Part shown: piece by piece, positions 53,705 through 64,000 of the stretch
How positions within the stretch are numbered: position 1 is the stretch's first letter
How the letters are laid out: every line of letters starts with the position of its first letter
Source: JANSYL01 sp965229695
Lineage (GTDB): Bacteria > Pseudomonadota > Alphaproteobacteria > Rhodobacterales > Rhodobacteraceae
DNA length: 64,000 nt
NCBI GenBank assembly: GCA_965229695.1
Contig: OZ245921.1
Coordinates: forward strand, 2,108,001 to 2,172,000
Reading direction: 5' to 3'
The notes under the pieces: model-generated
What the model was told of the DNA's origin: nothing
What the model saw: the letters and a program-made list of their open reading frames with translations, nothing else
The model's database searches: none
Translations under genes and position numbers: made by a program

Positions 53705-54541
53705 ATTGGGATAGGGCTTAATATCCTGGGCATCGTTCGCGACGGTGGCGACGGGTTGAAAGACACACTTCGGGTGATTGGCGACCTGCGAGCAAGGGTC
53801 GCCGAGAGCCGCGTGATCATCGCCACCAATGACAATACCGATGACACCGATGCCGTGCTGGCGGGGTATGAAAACCAGGCCCCAGGTTTCGAGGTCATCC
53901 GGCTTGACGGGCTGATGGACAAGCCATTCGACCGGATTGAGCGTATTGCAACTGCTCGAAATGCAACGCTGGAGGCCTTGTTCAGCGGTCCCGTTCCGCA
54001 TGGCCATACACTCGTTCTGGATTTGGACGGGCCGAATGCCAATCTTGACCTCGACCCGCTTCTTGCGACCTTCAACCGGGCTGAGGAATGGGATGCGCTT
54101 TTCGCAAACCAAGATGGCGCTTATTACGATATTTATGCTTTGCGCTGTCCGGGTTGGTGCGAAGCCGATGTTTGGCAGCAGATATGGAACGCCCGAAAGA
54201 AGCGCTGGTTTCGCCGTAGGCCAGGTTTGGCCGCGTTAGAAGCCAACTATATTCACTCCATACAGTACAGCATTCCTCCGGACTTGCCGCCTATCCCTGT
54301 TGATAGTGCGTTTGGAGGGTTGGGACTCTATCGAACCGAGTTACTTAGGGGCCAAAAATATGCGGCTCGCGACGCAAAGGGGGAAGTGACTTGTGAGCAT
54401 GTCACATTAAATGCCGGGCTGCGTATGCACGGTGCTCGCTTATTCATTGCCCCAAACTTGATCAACGCGACGCAACCCGGGCATCTTAGTTCGAAAAGCG
54501 GCAAGCCTTTTCCCAATCATCTATATCCTGATCGAACATGA
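53705..54541 (+). CDS. glycosyltransferase-like protein (CAP59/GT69-type pattern), start codon abnormal
   Basis: The frame encodes up to 278 residues: an N-terminal strand IGLNILGIVRDGG, then VIIATNDNTDDTDAVL, RIERIATARNATLEALF, a DxD-like motif LVLDLDGPNAN, YYDIYALRCPGWCEADVW and a C-terminal GGLGLYRTELL. This order resembles fungal CAP59-type mannosyltransferases and bacterial relatives; the acceptor is unknown. Homology-like sequence runs upstream of the first normal start (TTG 53756). AAGGAGGGG (53689-53697) is placed for ATT 53705, or a -1 shift from ATG 53676 in the nusG stop would join it. It interrupts nusG-rplK and looks acquired. Confidence 0.55.
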   Translation: MGIGLNILGIVRDGGDGLKDTLRVIGDLRARVAESRVIIATNDNTDDTDAVLAGYENQAPGFEVIRLDGLMDKPFDRIERIATARNATLEALFSGPVPHGHTLVLDLDGPNANLDLDPLLATFNRAEEWDALFANQDGAYYDIYALRCPGWCEADVWQQIWNARKKRWFRRRPGLAALEANYIHSIQYSIPPDLPPIPVDSAFGGLGLYRTELLRGQKYAARDAKGEVTCEHVTLNAGLRMHGARLFIAPNLINATQPGHLSSKSGKPFPNHLYPDRT

Positions 54542-55080
54542 CCCAGCATGACGATAATTACTCGCCTCTGACCGATACCAAAGGGAGCGTTCTGTTCGAG
54601 CACAAAATTCTTGGACGCCATGTCGGAGGATGCTGACGGGAGATTTGTTTGCGTTCACCGATTTACCAAGTTTTGAACTGAGCCTTCGATCAAAAGGGTG
54701 GTTCAGGCGGCGGCCGGAAAAGCTCGCGCCACTGGTTCAACACGATCATGAACTGATTAAGGCTAAGGCGATTGCGGAGCAATCTGGCATCTAAGGCAGG
54801 CCACGGCGCCATATACATATGACAGCTGCACATTGACCGTTATCTGAACTCGTACCGTCCGGCCTGGCCGCTCGTGCAGCCGTTCCATCGTCTTTAATTG
54901 CGCCGCTTAAATGAAACGATGCATCCCCTTGCCAAGGCGTGCCAAGCCGTCTATGCGGCGACGGTCGCCCATCGGCGACACCCCTGTGGGAGGTGAGGCG
55001 CGCGCGCGTGCCGAACCGGACCACATCAACAAAGGCTTCCCGTCGCGTCGGGCGGCTGTTGGAAAAGGAGATGGTCGGAA
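54542..55080. other. 539 bp between the glycosyltransferase-like gene and rplK: no convincing gene; rplK leader
   Basis: The first part is AT-richer than the surrounding genes and holds only short frames: 54538-54636 (32 residues, ATG overlapping the upstream stop) and 54630-54794 (54 residues, starting MLTGDLFAFTDLPSFELSLR, with a GGAGG too close to its ATG). They may be relics of one frameshifted gene. From about 54800 the sequence turns GC-rich and is the likely rplK leader, where L1 could autoregulate; CCCG-TCGCGT-CGGG (55049-55062) is a small hairpin close to the ribosome site. Confidence 0.4.
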
Positions 55081-55533
55081 ATGGCCAAGAAACTTGCTGG
55101 CACCATGAAGCTGCAGATCCCTGCAGGTCAAGCCAACCCCTCACCCCCGGTCGGTCCGGCGCTCGGTCAGCGCGGGATTAACATTATGGAATTCACCAAG
55201 GCGTTTAACGCCAAGACGGCGGATTTGGAGCCTGGCGCCCCATGCCCGACGGTGATCACCTATTACACCGACAAATCCTTCACCATGGATATCAAGACGC
55301 CGCCAGCGTCTTACTATCTGAAAAAGGCCGCTGGTCTGAAAAACGTGGGCAAACGCAATCGTCCGCGCGGTGCGGAAAACCCCGGTCGTGAAACCGTGGC
55401 CTCCATCACCCCCAAGCAGCTGCGCGAAATCGCCGAGGCCAAGATGCAGGATCTCAGCGCCAATGACGTCGAGGCGGCCATGCAGATCATCCTTGGTTCG
55501 GCCAAGTCGATGGGTATCGAGGTGAAAGGGTAA
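55081..55533 (+). CDS. rplK: ribosomal protein L11
   Basis: The 150-residue protein starts MAKKLAGTMKLQIPAGQANP and has PPVGPALGQRGINIMEFTKAF and the C-terminal RNA-binding region TPKQLREIAEAKMQDL. L11 forms the GTPase-associated centre with L10/L12 and is needed for RelA-type activation. It has AAGGAG 10 bp before the ATG. rplA begins 3 bp after its stop. In most bacteria it directly follows nusG; here about 1.4 kb intervenes. Confidence 0.98.
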   Translation: MAKKLAGTMKLQIPAGQANPSPPVGPALGQRGINIMEFTKAFNAKTADLEPGAPCPTVITYYTDKSFTMDIKTPPASYYLKKAAGLKNVGKRNRPRGAENPGRETVASITPKQLREIAEAKMQDLSANDVEAAMQIILGSAKSMGIEVKG

Positions 55534-55536
55534 ATC

Positions 55537-56235
55537 ATGGGAAAGATTGGTAAGCGCCTGACGGCGGCCCGCGCCGCCTTTGAAGGCAAAGAAAACGTCA
55601 CCGTTGAAGAAGCGGTGGACCTGGTCAAAGCCAACGCAACCTCGAAATTCGACGAGTCGATCGAGATTGCGATGAACCTGGGTGTTGACCCGCGCCATGC
55701 CGACCAGATGGTCCGCGGCACGGTGAACCTGCCCAACGGCACCGGCAAATCGGTGCGCGTTGCGGTTTTCGCACGCGGCCCGAAAGCCGAAGAAGCCACC
55801 GCAGCCGGCGCCGATATCGTGGGTGCCGAGGATCTGATGGAAACCGTTCAGGGCGGCACCATCGAATTCGACCGCTGCATCGCCACCCCGGATATGATGC
55901 CCATCGTTGGCCGTCTGGGTAAGGTTCTGGGCCCCCGCAACCTGATGCCGAACCCCAAGGTTGGCACCGTGACCATGGACGTGACCGAAGCTGTGCAAGC
56001 GGCCAAAGGTGGTCAGGTTCAGTTCAAGGCGGAAAAAGCGGGCGTGGTTCATGCCGGTATCGGCAAGGCCAGCTTTGATGCGGAGAAATTGGCCGAAAAC
56101 GTGCGTGCCTTCATCGACGCCGTGAACCGGGCCAAGCCCAGCGGCGCCAAAGGCGCGTATCTGCAGAAGATTTCTATCAGCTCCACGATGGGGCCTGGCG
56201 TGTCGATCAGCATCGACAACGCGACCGGCAACTGA
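55537..56235 (+). CDS. rplA: ribosomal protein L1
   Basis: The 232-residue protein has MGKIGKRLTAARAAFEGKEN, the RGTVNLPNGTGKSVRVAVFA signature and GKVLGPRNLMPNPKVGTV. L1 forms the mobile stalk at the E site and in many bacteria represses its own operon by binding the rplK leader. A strong terminator lies 28 bp downstream, so rplKA is its own unit here. Confidence 0.98.
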   Translation: MGKIGKRLTAARAAFEGKENVTVEEAVDLVKANATSKFDESIEIAMNLGVDPRHADQMVRGTVNLPNGTGKSVRVAVFARGPKAEEATAAGADIVGAEDLMETVQGGTIEFDRCIATPDMMPIVGRLGKVLGPRNLMPNPKVGTVTMDVTEAVQAAKGGQVQFKAEKAGVVHAGIGKASFDAEKLAENVRAFIDAVNRAKPSGAKGAYLQKISISSTMGPGVSISIDNATGN

Positions 56236-56262
56236 GCTTAGGCGATCATCAACGTTTACGGG

Positions 56263-56290
56263 CGGGCCTTTCGGGGCCCGTCTTTTTTTT
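56263..56290 (+). terminator. intrinsic terminator of rplK-rplA
   Basis: CGGGCC (56263-56268) pairs with GGCCCG (56275-56280) around a 6 nt loop and is followed by TCTTTTTTTT (56281-56290). This is the best terminator in the window and shows that rplJL is not read from the rplKA promoter. Confidence 0.92.
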
Positions 56291-56356
56291 CTGCGCGGAA
56301 AGGTCGTCTCAAGGATTTGCGCGTAGCCCTGCGATCAAATCACCGCAAGGGGCAGC

Positions 56357-57499
56357 ATGATGGCGACCACGTTCAATGTGATTTCATTAGGGAAAAACCC
56401 GAAAATCGACAAAAAGGAAAACGATGGGGACGACGCTGAGCGGGCGCATAAGCTTGTCGGAAAATCCTTCGGAGGAGACGAGACACCGCTCTGGGCCAAG
56501 ATCCAAACCCTGTCTGGCGCGGATGACAAAGACGTCGGTTCCAACCATGACGACGACGATGATGACGACCACGGCACCTCCTATTACGATCAGGACAATT
56601 CCGAGCGAAACGGGTTTCACATCGATGGTGGCCCTGAACAAACCTTTGATGCGGTTGCCGTTTATGATGCCACGCTGACTTATGCTGATGGGACAACCGC
56701 ACGCATTTCGGCGGTGGTTTTCCAAGATACGGAGGGCAACACCTATCTTGCACCCGAACTATCGGAAAACGCGGATCAATCCGCGCTGACGGCGCAGCCT
56801 ATCGTTGGCCTTGAGCTGAATGCACTGCTGGCCAGCCAGACACTGGGCCTGGGGGAAGATCGCGCAGGGTCCGAGTTTCAGGCCCCCTGTTTTACGCCCG
56901 GCGCGCGTATTGCAGTGCCGAATGGGACGCGGCCGGTTGAGCGGCTGCGCGTTGGTGATTTGGTCGATACCGCGGATTCTGGGCCTCAACCGGTGATGTG
57001 GGTGGGACAGCGCCTGGTTCGGCCTAAGGGTCCGAATTGGCCCGTTCGTATTGCTGCTGGTGCGTTGGGGACTGGGTTGCCGCTACGGGATTTGGTTGTG
57101 TCGCCACAGCATCGCATGATGCTGTCTTCGCCAATCGCGCAACGGATGACCGGCGTGGCGAGCGTATTCCTGCCGGCAAAGAAACTGTTGGGATTGCCTG
57201 GGATCGCCGTTGATCGTCCCGGGGTGGTGGTGAGGTATATTCATATCCTCTTGCCGGCCCACGAGGTTGTGTTCGCGGAAGCGGCGCCGACCGAGTCGCT
57301 TTTTGTCGGGCCGCAGTTGTTGCTAGGGTTGATGCCTCAAGAGCGAGCTCTGTTGCGGAGTGCAGGGGTTTCGCGCGCGCAAAAACTCGCGCGTCCCGTG
57401 CCCGCCGGCCATGTGATCCGGCGCCTGATTCAACGTCACAAGATCAATCGAAAGCCGCTGTTGGCACATCGACAGGCCCGCTTCGCGGGGTCCTGCTGA
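56357..57499 (+). CDS. Hint-domain protein with an acidic N-terminal region
   Basis: The 380-residue protein has an acidic N-terminal half with seven consecutive Asp (D65-D71) flanked by His, a beta-rich middle (AVYDATLTYADGTTARISAV), and a Hint (Hedgehog/intein) domain from the candidate nucleophile C178 in PCFTPGARIAVPNG through VERLRVGDLVDT and SPQHRMML (H252). Rhodobacteraceae carry many Hint proteins, often secreted; autoprocessing at C178 would release the N-terminal half. No intein endonuclease or splicing C-terminal Asn is evident. It is the first gene of the insert between rplA and rplJ. Confidence 0.75.
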   Translation: MMATTFNVISLGKNPKIDKKENDGDDAERAHKLVGKSFGGDETPLWAKIQTLSGADDKDVGSNHDDDDDDDHGTSYYDQDNSERNGFHIDGGPEQTFDAVAVYDATLTYADGTTARISAVVFQDTEGNTYLAPELSENADQSALTAQPIVGLELNALLASQTLGLGEDRAGSEFQAPCFTPGARIAVPNGTRPVERLRVGDLVDTADSGPQPVMWVGQRLVRPKGPNWPVRIAAGALGTGLPLRDLVVSPQHRMMLSSPIAQRMTGVASVFLPAKKLLGLPGIAVDRPGVVVRYIHILLPAHEVVFAEAAPTESLFVGPQLLLGLMPQERALLRSAGVSRAQKLARPVPAGHVIRRLIQRHKINRKPLLAHRQARFAGSC

Positions 57500-57736
57500 C
57501 CCGGGCCGATGCCGTTCGCGCCGCGCAGGGCGTCGGTAAGATCACCCAGTAAAGCCAAATTGCTTCTGCAGCCGCCGAAAAATGAGGCGGTTAGCGATGC
57601 CCATATGTCAGGAGACGCGAGGAATAGTGCATGATTACCACATCGCGCATCGCTTCACCCTTCCGGGCAGAAAACTGTTTTATTGGGTCAGGAATTCTGG
57701 TTTTTTAAAGGCAACAAACCAACTAATGGTAGTGTC

Positions 57737-58528
57737 ATGACCAAATTCTTTCAGACGAGTGCAGTCGCAGTCGCACTATTTTGCGCCAGCGCTGCGGCAG
57801 GGGTCGCACAAACGACCCAGACAGACATTGTCCAGGCGCCAGCCTCGACGCTGCCCCAAACCACACTTAGGGCGTTCCCAACCCATTTCGGCGTGCCGAG
57901 CGCTGTTGCTGCGCCTGGCGGAACGGGTTTTGTCGGCGCTGTATTTGCGACGCCGAGAGGTGGCGTTGCTGGAAGCGGTGGGGATGGTGGCGTTGTCGGC
58001 GGGTACACAGTTGGCAATCCGGTCGAGGGCGTGAGCTTGACCTTTGGGTTGGCAATCACCGGCGTGAATCCTTTCGGGGATTCAGGTGCGCTCTCAGTTT
58101 CCGCATCCCGCCTAATCCACGCTGGCGGGTCCTCGGCAACCTTTATTGGCGCGTCCGCGGCGAACCTTTTGGGTTGGGGCGATGCGGAGGATACCGACGA
58201 GGCGTTCAGTCTTTATGTGTCGCACGTTGTTGGGGTGTCGGCGGCAGGCGGCGAAGTGCCGATCCAATTCACGGTTGGCTATGGGCAGGACGCAGCGGTT
58301 GACTCGATTGGTCCGTCGACAGTGACCGAAGATAGTTTCTTCGCTGGGCTAGGAATTGGTCTGACAGAAAACTTGAGCGCGGGGATTTCGGCGACGGAAA
58401 CACAGGTGAACTTTGGTGTGAGTTTGTTGGTTCCTGATAGCACGGTGGCAATTTCGGCTGGTATTCTGGATATTGCCGATAGCACTGACCGGCAACAATT
58501 CGCGCTTTCGGTCGGCTTCGGCTTCTAA
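57737..58528 (+). CDS. exported protein with outer-membrane beta-barrel features, unknown function
   Basis: The 263-residue protein has a signal peptide (MTKFFQTSAVAVALFCASAA, cleavage likely after residue 24), a glycine-rich segment (GGVAGSGGDGGVVGGY near residue 75) and then alternating hydrophobic strands, ending in aromatic Phe (ALSVGFGF), the C-terminal signal of outer-membrane barrels. No family is recognised. The sequence looks AT-richer than its neighbours. The ribosome site is weak. The next small gene starts 24 bp after its stop. Confidence 0.6.
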   Translation: MTKFFQTSAVAVALFCASAAAGVAQTTQTDIVQAPASTLPQTTLRAFPTHFGVPSAVAAPGGTGFVGAVFATPRGGVAGSGGDGGVVGGYTVGNPVEGVSLTFGLAITGVNPFGDSGALSVSASRLIHAGGSSATFIGASAANLLGWGDAEDTDEAFSLYVSHVVGVSAAGGEVPIQFTVGYGQDAAVDSIGPSTVTEDSFFAGLGIGLTENLSAGISATETQVNFGVSLLVPDSTVAISAGILDIADSTDRQQFALSVGFGF

Positions 58529-58552
58529 GCGGTCATTGGGGAGATTGAAACT

Positions 58553-58819
58553 ATGTTGAAGAAACTTCTTTTGTCTTCGGTCTTTGCAGTTGGCCTTGCG
58601 TCTTCTGCTTCGGCTGGCGCATCAACAATCCTCATCCCGGGTGGTGAAGCTTTGGTTGTCAGCGACACTGTGGTCGCCGCCCTTCTTCAATCGGCATCGG
58701 CTTTCATCAGCTCGGTCCAGCAACTGCCCGGTGGGGAGTATCAAGTGACTTTTTCAAATGGTGCTGTTTTGACGACCAGCTCGTTGACAATTGCCGCTCT
58801 GCTGGCAGCTTATTCGTAA
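58553..58819 (+). CDS. 88-residue exported peptide, unknown function
   Basis: The protein has a signal peptide MLKKLLLSSVFAVGLASSAS ending near residue 22 and a mature part of about 66 residues that is Ser/Ala/Thr-rich, cysteine-free and has two similar hydrophobic blocks (VVSDTVVAALLQSASAF and LTTSSLTIAALLAAY). GGGGA-type ribosome site lies before the ATG. With the preceding barrel-like protein it may form a secreted pair; the function is unknown. Confidence 0.6.
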   Translation: MLKKLLLSSVFAVGLASSASAGASTILIPGGEALVVSDTVVAALLQSASAFISSVQQLPGGEYQVTFSNGAVLTTSSLTIAALLAAYS

Positions 58820-58903
58820 GGTCGACCGCATTCTCGGTTTGATGTTGCGATGGGCTTGAGAGGCCTTTTCTTGGGGCTTCGAATCTCCTAAACAATCTCC
58901 TGT

Positions 58904-58936
58904 GACCCGACGTGTGATTCGTCGGGTCATGTTTTT
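58904..58936 (+). terminator. intrinsic terminator of the inserted Hint/barrel cluster
   Basis: GACCCGACG (58904-58912) pairs exactly with CGTCGGGTC (58920-58928) around a 7 nt loop, followed by ATGTTTTT. It lies 84 bp after the 88-residue gene and separates the inserted genes from rplJ. Confidence 0.85.
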
Positions 58937-59087
58937 CGTCCGAGACGGTGGGTTGGGGGCCTCCCAATAATTCCTGCCCGAGATGGGATCAGACAGATTT
59001 CCGTGGGCTCGACCGTTCGAGCGCTCGGGCGGTCTTGGTTCCGTTGATTGGACCAAACCGCCGGAGCGATCCGGTTAGACTTGAGCC

Positions 59088-59120
59088 GGGGGGCAACCCC
59101 CATTGGCGGGGCAACCCGCC
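59088..59120 (+). promoter_or_regulatory. tandem GCAA-tetraloop hairpins in the rplJ leader
   Basis: GGGGG-GCAA-CCCCC (59088-59101) and GGCGGG-GCAA-CCCGCC (59105-59120) are two exact stems, each capped by a GNRA tetraloop, 3 nt apart. The second ends 6 bp before the GGAG ribosome site (59127-59130) of rplJ. They are candidates for L10(L12) autoregulation or for a structural stop to ribosome access. Confidence 0.55.
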
Positions 59121-59137
59121 ATAATTGGAGTAAACCT

Positions 59138-59650
59138 GTGGATAGAGCCCAGAAAGAGAAAGTGGTCGAAGAACTCGGCCAAATCTTCGAAAGCTCTGGC
59201 GTCGTGGTGGTGGCACACTACCAGGGCCTCACGGTTGCTGAGATGCAGGATCTGCGCGGTCGCGTTCGCGAGGCCGGGGGATCTGTGCGTGTCGCCAAGA
59301 ACAAGCTCGCCAAGATTGCCCTTGATGGAACGCCTGCCGCTGGCATCGCAGACCTGATGACGGGCATGACCGTTCTCGCCTATTCCGAAGATCCGGTTGC
59401 AGCCGCCAAAGCTGCCGACGATTACGCCAAGGAAAACGACAAATACGTCATCCTTGGCGGCGCGATGGGCGACAGCATCCTGGACAACGCCGGTGTGAAA
59501 GCCGTCGCAAAAATGCCGTCCCGCGAGGAGCTTATCGCCTCCATCGTTGGCTGCATTGGTGCGCCTGCCTCCAACATCGCCGGTGCCATTGGCGCGCCTG
59601 CTTCGAACATCGCCTCCATCCTTTCGACCATCGAAGAGAAGGCGGCGTAA
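59138..59650 (+). CDS. rplJ: ribosomal protein L10
   Basis: The 170-residue protein starts at GTG 59138 (DRAQKEKVVEELGQIFESSG) with GGAG 7 bp upstream. It has HYQGLTVAEMQDLRGRVREA and RVAKNKLAKIAL for rRNA binding and a C-terminal helix for L12 dimers. Near the C-terminus the 8-residue unit IGAPASNI occurs twice at an 11-residue (33 bp) period (59555 and 59588). L10 anchors the L12 stalk. rplL follows 63 bp downstream. Confidence 0.96.
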   Translation: MDRAQKEKVVEELGQIFESSGVVVVAHYQGLTVAEMQDLRGRVREAGGSVRVAKNKLAKIALDGTPAAGIADLMTGMTVLAYSEDPVAAAKAADDYAKENDKYVILGGAMGDSILDNAGVKAVAKMPSREELIASIVGCIGAPASNIAGAIGAPASNIASILSTIEEKAA

Positions 59651-59713
59651 GCACCTGATTGAGACCCGCCCCTTGCGGCGTTGGAACACAACCCTACATA
59701 CGGAACCTGAAAA

Positions 59714-60088
59714 ATGGCTGATCTGAAGAAACTTGCAGAAGAGATCGTCGGTCTGACCCTCCTGGAAGCCCAGGAACTGAAGACCATCCTGAAAGACGAA
59801 TACGGCATCGAGCCCGCCGCTGGCGGCGCTGTGATGATGGCTGGCCCCGCAGATGGTGGCGGCGCAGCCGAAGAAGAGAAAACCGAGTTTGACGTCGTTC
59901 TGAAGAACGCCGGCGCACAGAAGATCAACGTGATCAAAGAAGTGCGTGGCATCACCGGTCTGGGCCTGAAAGAAGCCAAAGAACTGGTCGAAGCTGGCGG
60001 CAAGATCAAAGAAGGCGTCGACAAGGCCGAAGCCGAAGAGATCAAAGGCAAGCTGGAAGCAGCTGGCGCCGAGGTCGAACTGGCCTAA
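59714..60088 (+). CDS. rplL: ribosomal protein L7/L12
   Basis: The 124-residue protein has the N-terminal dimerisation region (DLKKLAEEIVGLTLLEAQEL), an Ala/Gly-rich hinge and the C-terminal factor-binding domain (KINVIKEVRGITGLGLKEAK then LVEAGG). L12 dimers form the ribosomal stalk that recruits elongation factors such as EF-Tu encoded upstream. It is followed by 264 bp with a long hairpin before rpoB. Confidence 0.98.
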   Translation: MADLKKLAEEIVGLTLLEAQELKTILKDEYGIEPAAGGAVMMAGPADGGGAAEEEKTEFDVVLKNAGAQKINVIKEVRGITGLGLKEAKELVEAGGKIKEGVDKAEAEEIKGKLEAAGAEVELA

Positions 60089-60139
60089 TCGCCTGGGGGC
60101 GGGGTGGTTCAAACCTCAGGCCCCCGCGCATAAAAACAT

Positions 60140-60170
60140 GGCTGGGCCCAGAGAAAATCTGGGCCCAGCC
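60140..60170 (+). other. 12 bp hairpin between rplL and rpoB, possible attenuator or RNase III site
   Basis: GGCTGGGCCCAG (60140-60151) pairs exactly with CTGGGCCCAGCC (60159-60170) around a 7 nt loop. The next bases (GTCGGCGTCT) are not T-rich, so full termination is unlikely. In E. coli the same interval holds an attenuator and an RNase III cut; this stem is the likely counterpart here. Confidence 0.6.
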
Positions 60171-60352
60171 GTCGGCGTCTTAGCGAGGGCCCTTGGCAAA
60201 AGGACCTTCTCTAAGGCGGAATTTTAAGGGAACGGGAGCGCGCCATTGGGCCGGTGCGCATGAATTGTCCCCCCGTCTTGTTTCAGAGTGCTGGCACGCC
60301 GAGGCCCCGGCGGCGTTGCAAGCACGCGAGACACAGAAAGGTGCGCAGTCAC

Positions 60353-64000
<3,648 letters not shown>

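Larger units (their letters stand above)
58820..59137. other. 318 bp between the inserted cluster and rplJ: terminator plus rplJ leader
   Basis: No gene is seen here. The left part holds an intrinsic terminator (58904-58936). The right part is the rplJ leader, where ribosomal protein L10 (with L12) usually represses its own mRNA; it contains two consecutive tetraloop hairpins just before the ribosome site. The rplJL promoter must lie in this stretch, but no -35/-10 pair stands out. Confidence 0.5.

Overview
The window is a chromosomal segment of an alphaproteobacterium, most probably a Rhodobacteraceae (Roseobacter-group) species. The evidence is the high-GC coding style with frequent GTG/TTG starts, a run of three peptide deformylase genes before fmt, the pckA / chvI-chvG-hprK-rapZ-ptsM-ptsH block, family-typical small proteins (DUF1491, DUF6473, DUF3429, HIG1-type), and a probable methylsuccinyl-CoA dehydrogenase of the ethylmalonyl-CoA pathway. 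No prophage, insertion sequence, integrase or CRISPR array is visible. Most of the window is ordinary, tightly packed housekeeping DNA.

Layout. 1-4 kb: end of a glycerate kinase, a Dabb protein, a ribokinase-like kinase, an acyl-CoA synthetase and a 3-hydroxybutyrate dehydrogenase-like SDR. 4-8 kb: a MalY/PatB aminotransferase, three tandem def paralogues (the third lacks its metal-binding Cys and catalytic Glu) and fmt. 8-13 kb: a leftward string (TRIC channel, rnhA, methyltransferase, DUF3429, LysE exporter, YdeI-like, ispH, NYN RNase). 13-25 kb: folK, rpoZ, the bifunctional Rel/Spo enzyme, DUF2062, pdxJ, acpS, lepB, rnc, era, DUF1491, recO, with a LysR regulator, a two-domain VOC protein with a membrane tail, a Pr6Pr protein and thpR on the other strand. 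25-30 kb: SDR, probable mcd, TauE exporter, TauD/TfdA-type dioxygenase. 30-37 kb: pckA facing chvI-chvG and the regulatory PTS genes. 37-48 kb: acyltransferase, 3-hydroxybutyryl-CoA dehydrogenase, etfBA, haemolysin-III-like protein, PduO-type adenosyltransferase, parC and a lipoprotein.

48-64 kb is the translation/transcription block: tuf, tRNA-Trp, secE, nusG, rplK, rplA, rplJ, rplL, rpoB (rpoB runs off the end). This usually contiguous string is broken four times here: gnd plus a small secreted protein; an HxlR/NTF2-like divergent pair; a glycosyltransferase-like gene without a normal start codon between nusG and rplK; and a Hint-domain protein, a probable outer-membrane barrel and an 88-residue exported peptide between rplA and rplJ. 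The last two insertions look less GC-rich than their neighbours and are the most likely places for undescribed biology.

How the genes fit together. Mcd, the PduO adenosyltransferase, 3-hydroxybutyryl-CoA dehydrogenase, ETF and 3-hydroxybutyrate dehydrogenase suit acetyl-CoA/C4 assimilation through B12-dependent steps. PckA beside ChvGI and the permease-less PTS suits carbon-state control of gluconeogenesis. Def/Fmt, EF-Tu, L11/L1/L10/L12, RNase III, Era and Rel form a growth-rate core. Starts given here are often internal to longer open frames and were chosen from Shine-Dalgarno sequences, family lengths and neighbour overlaps.
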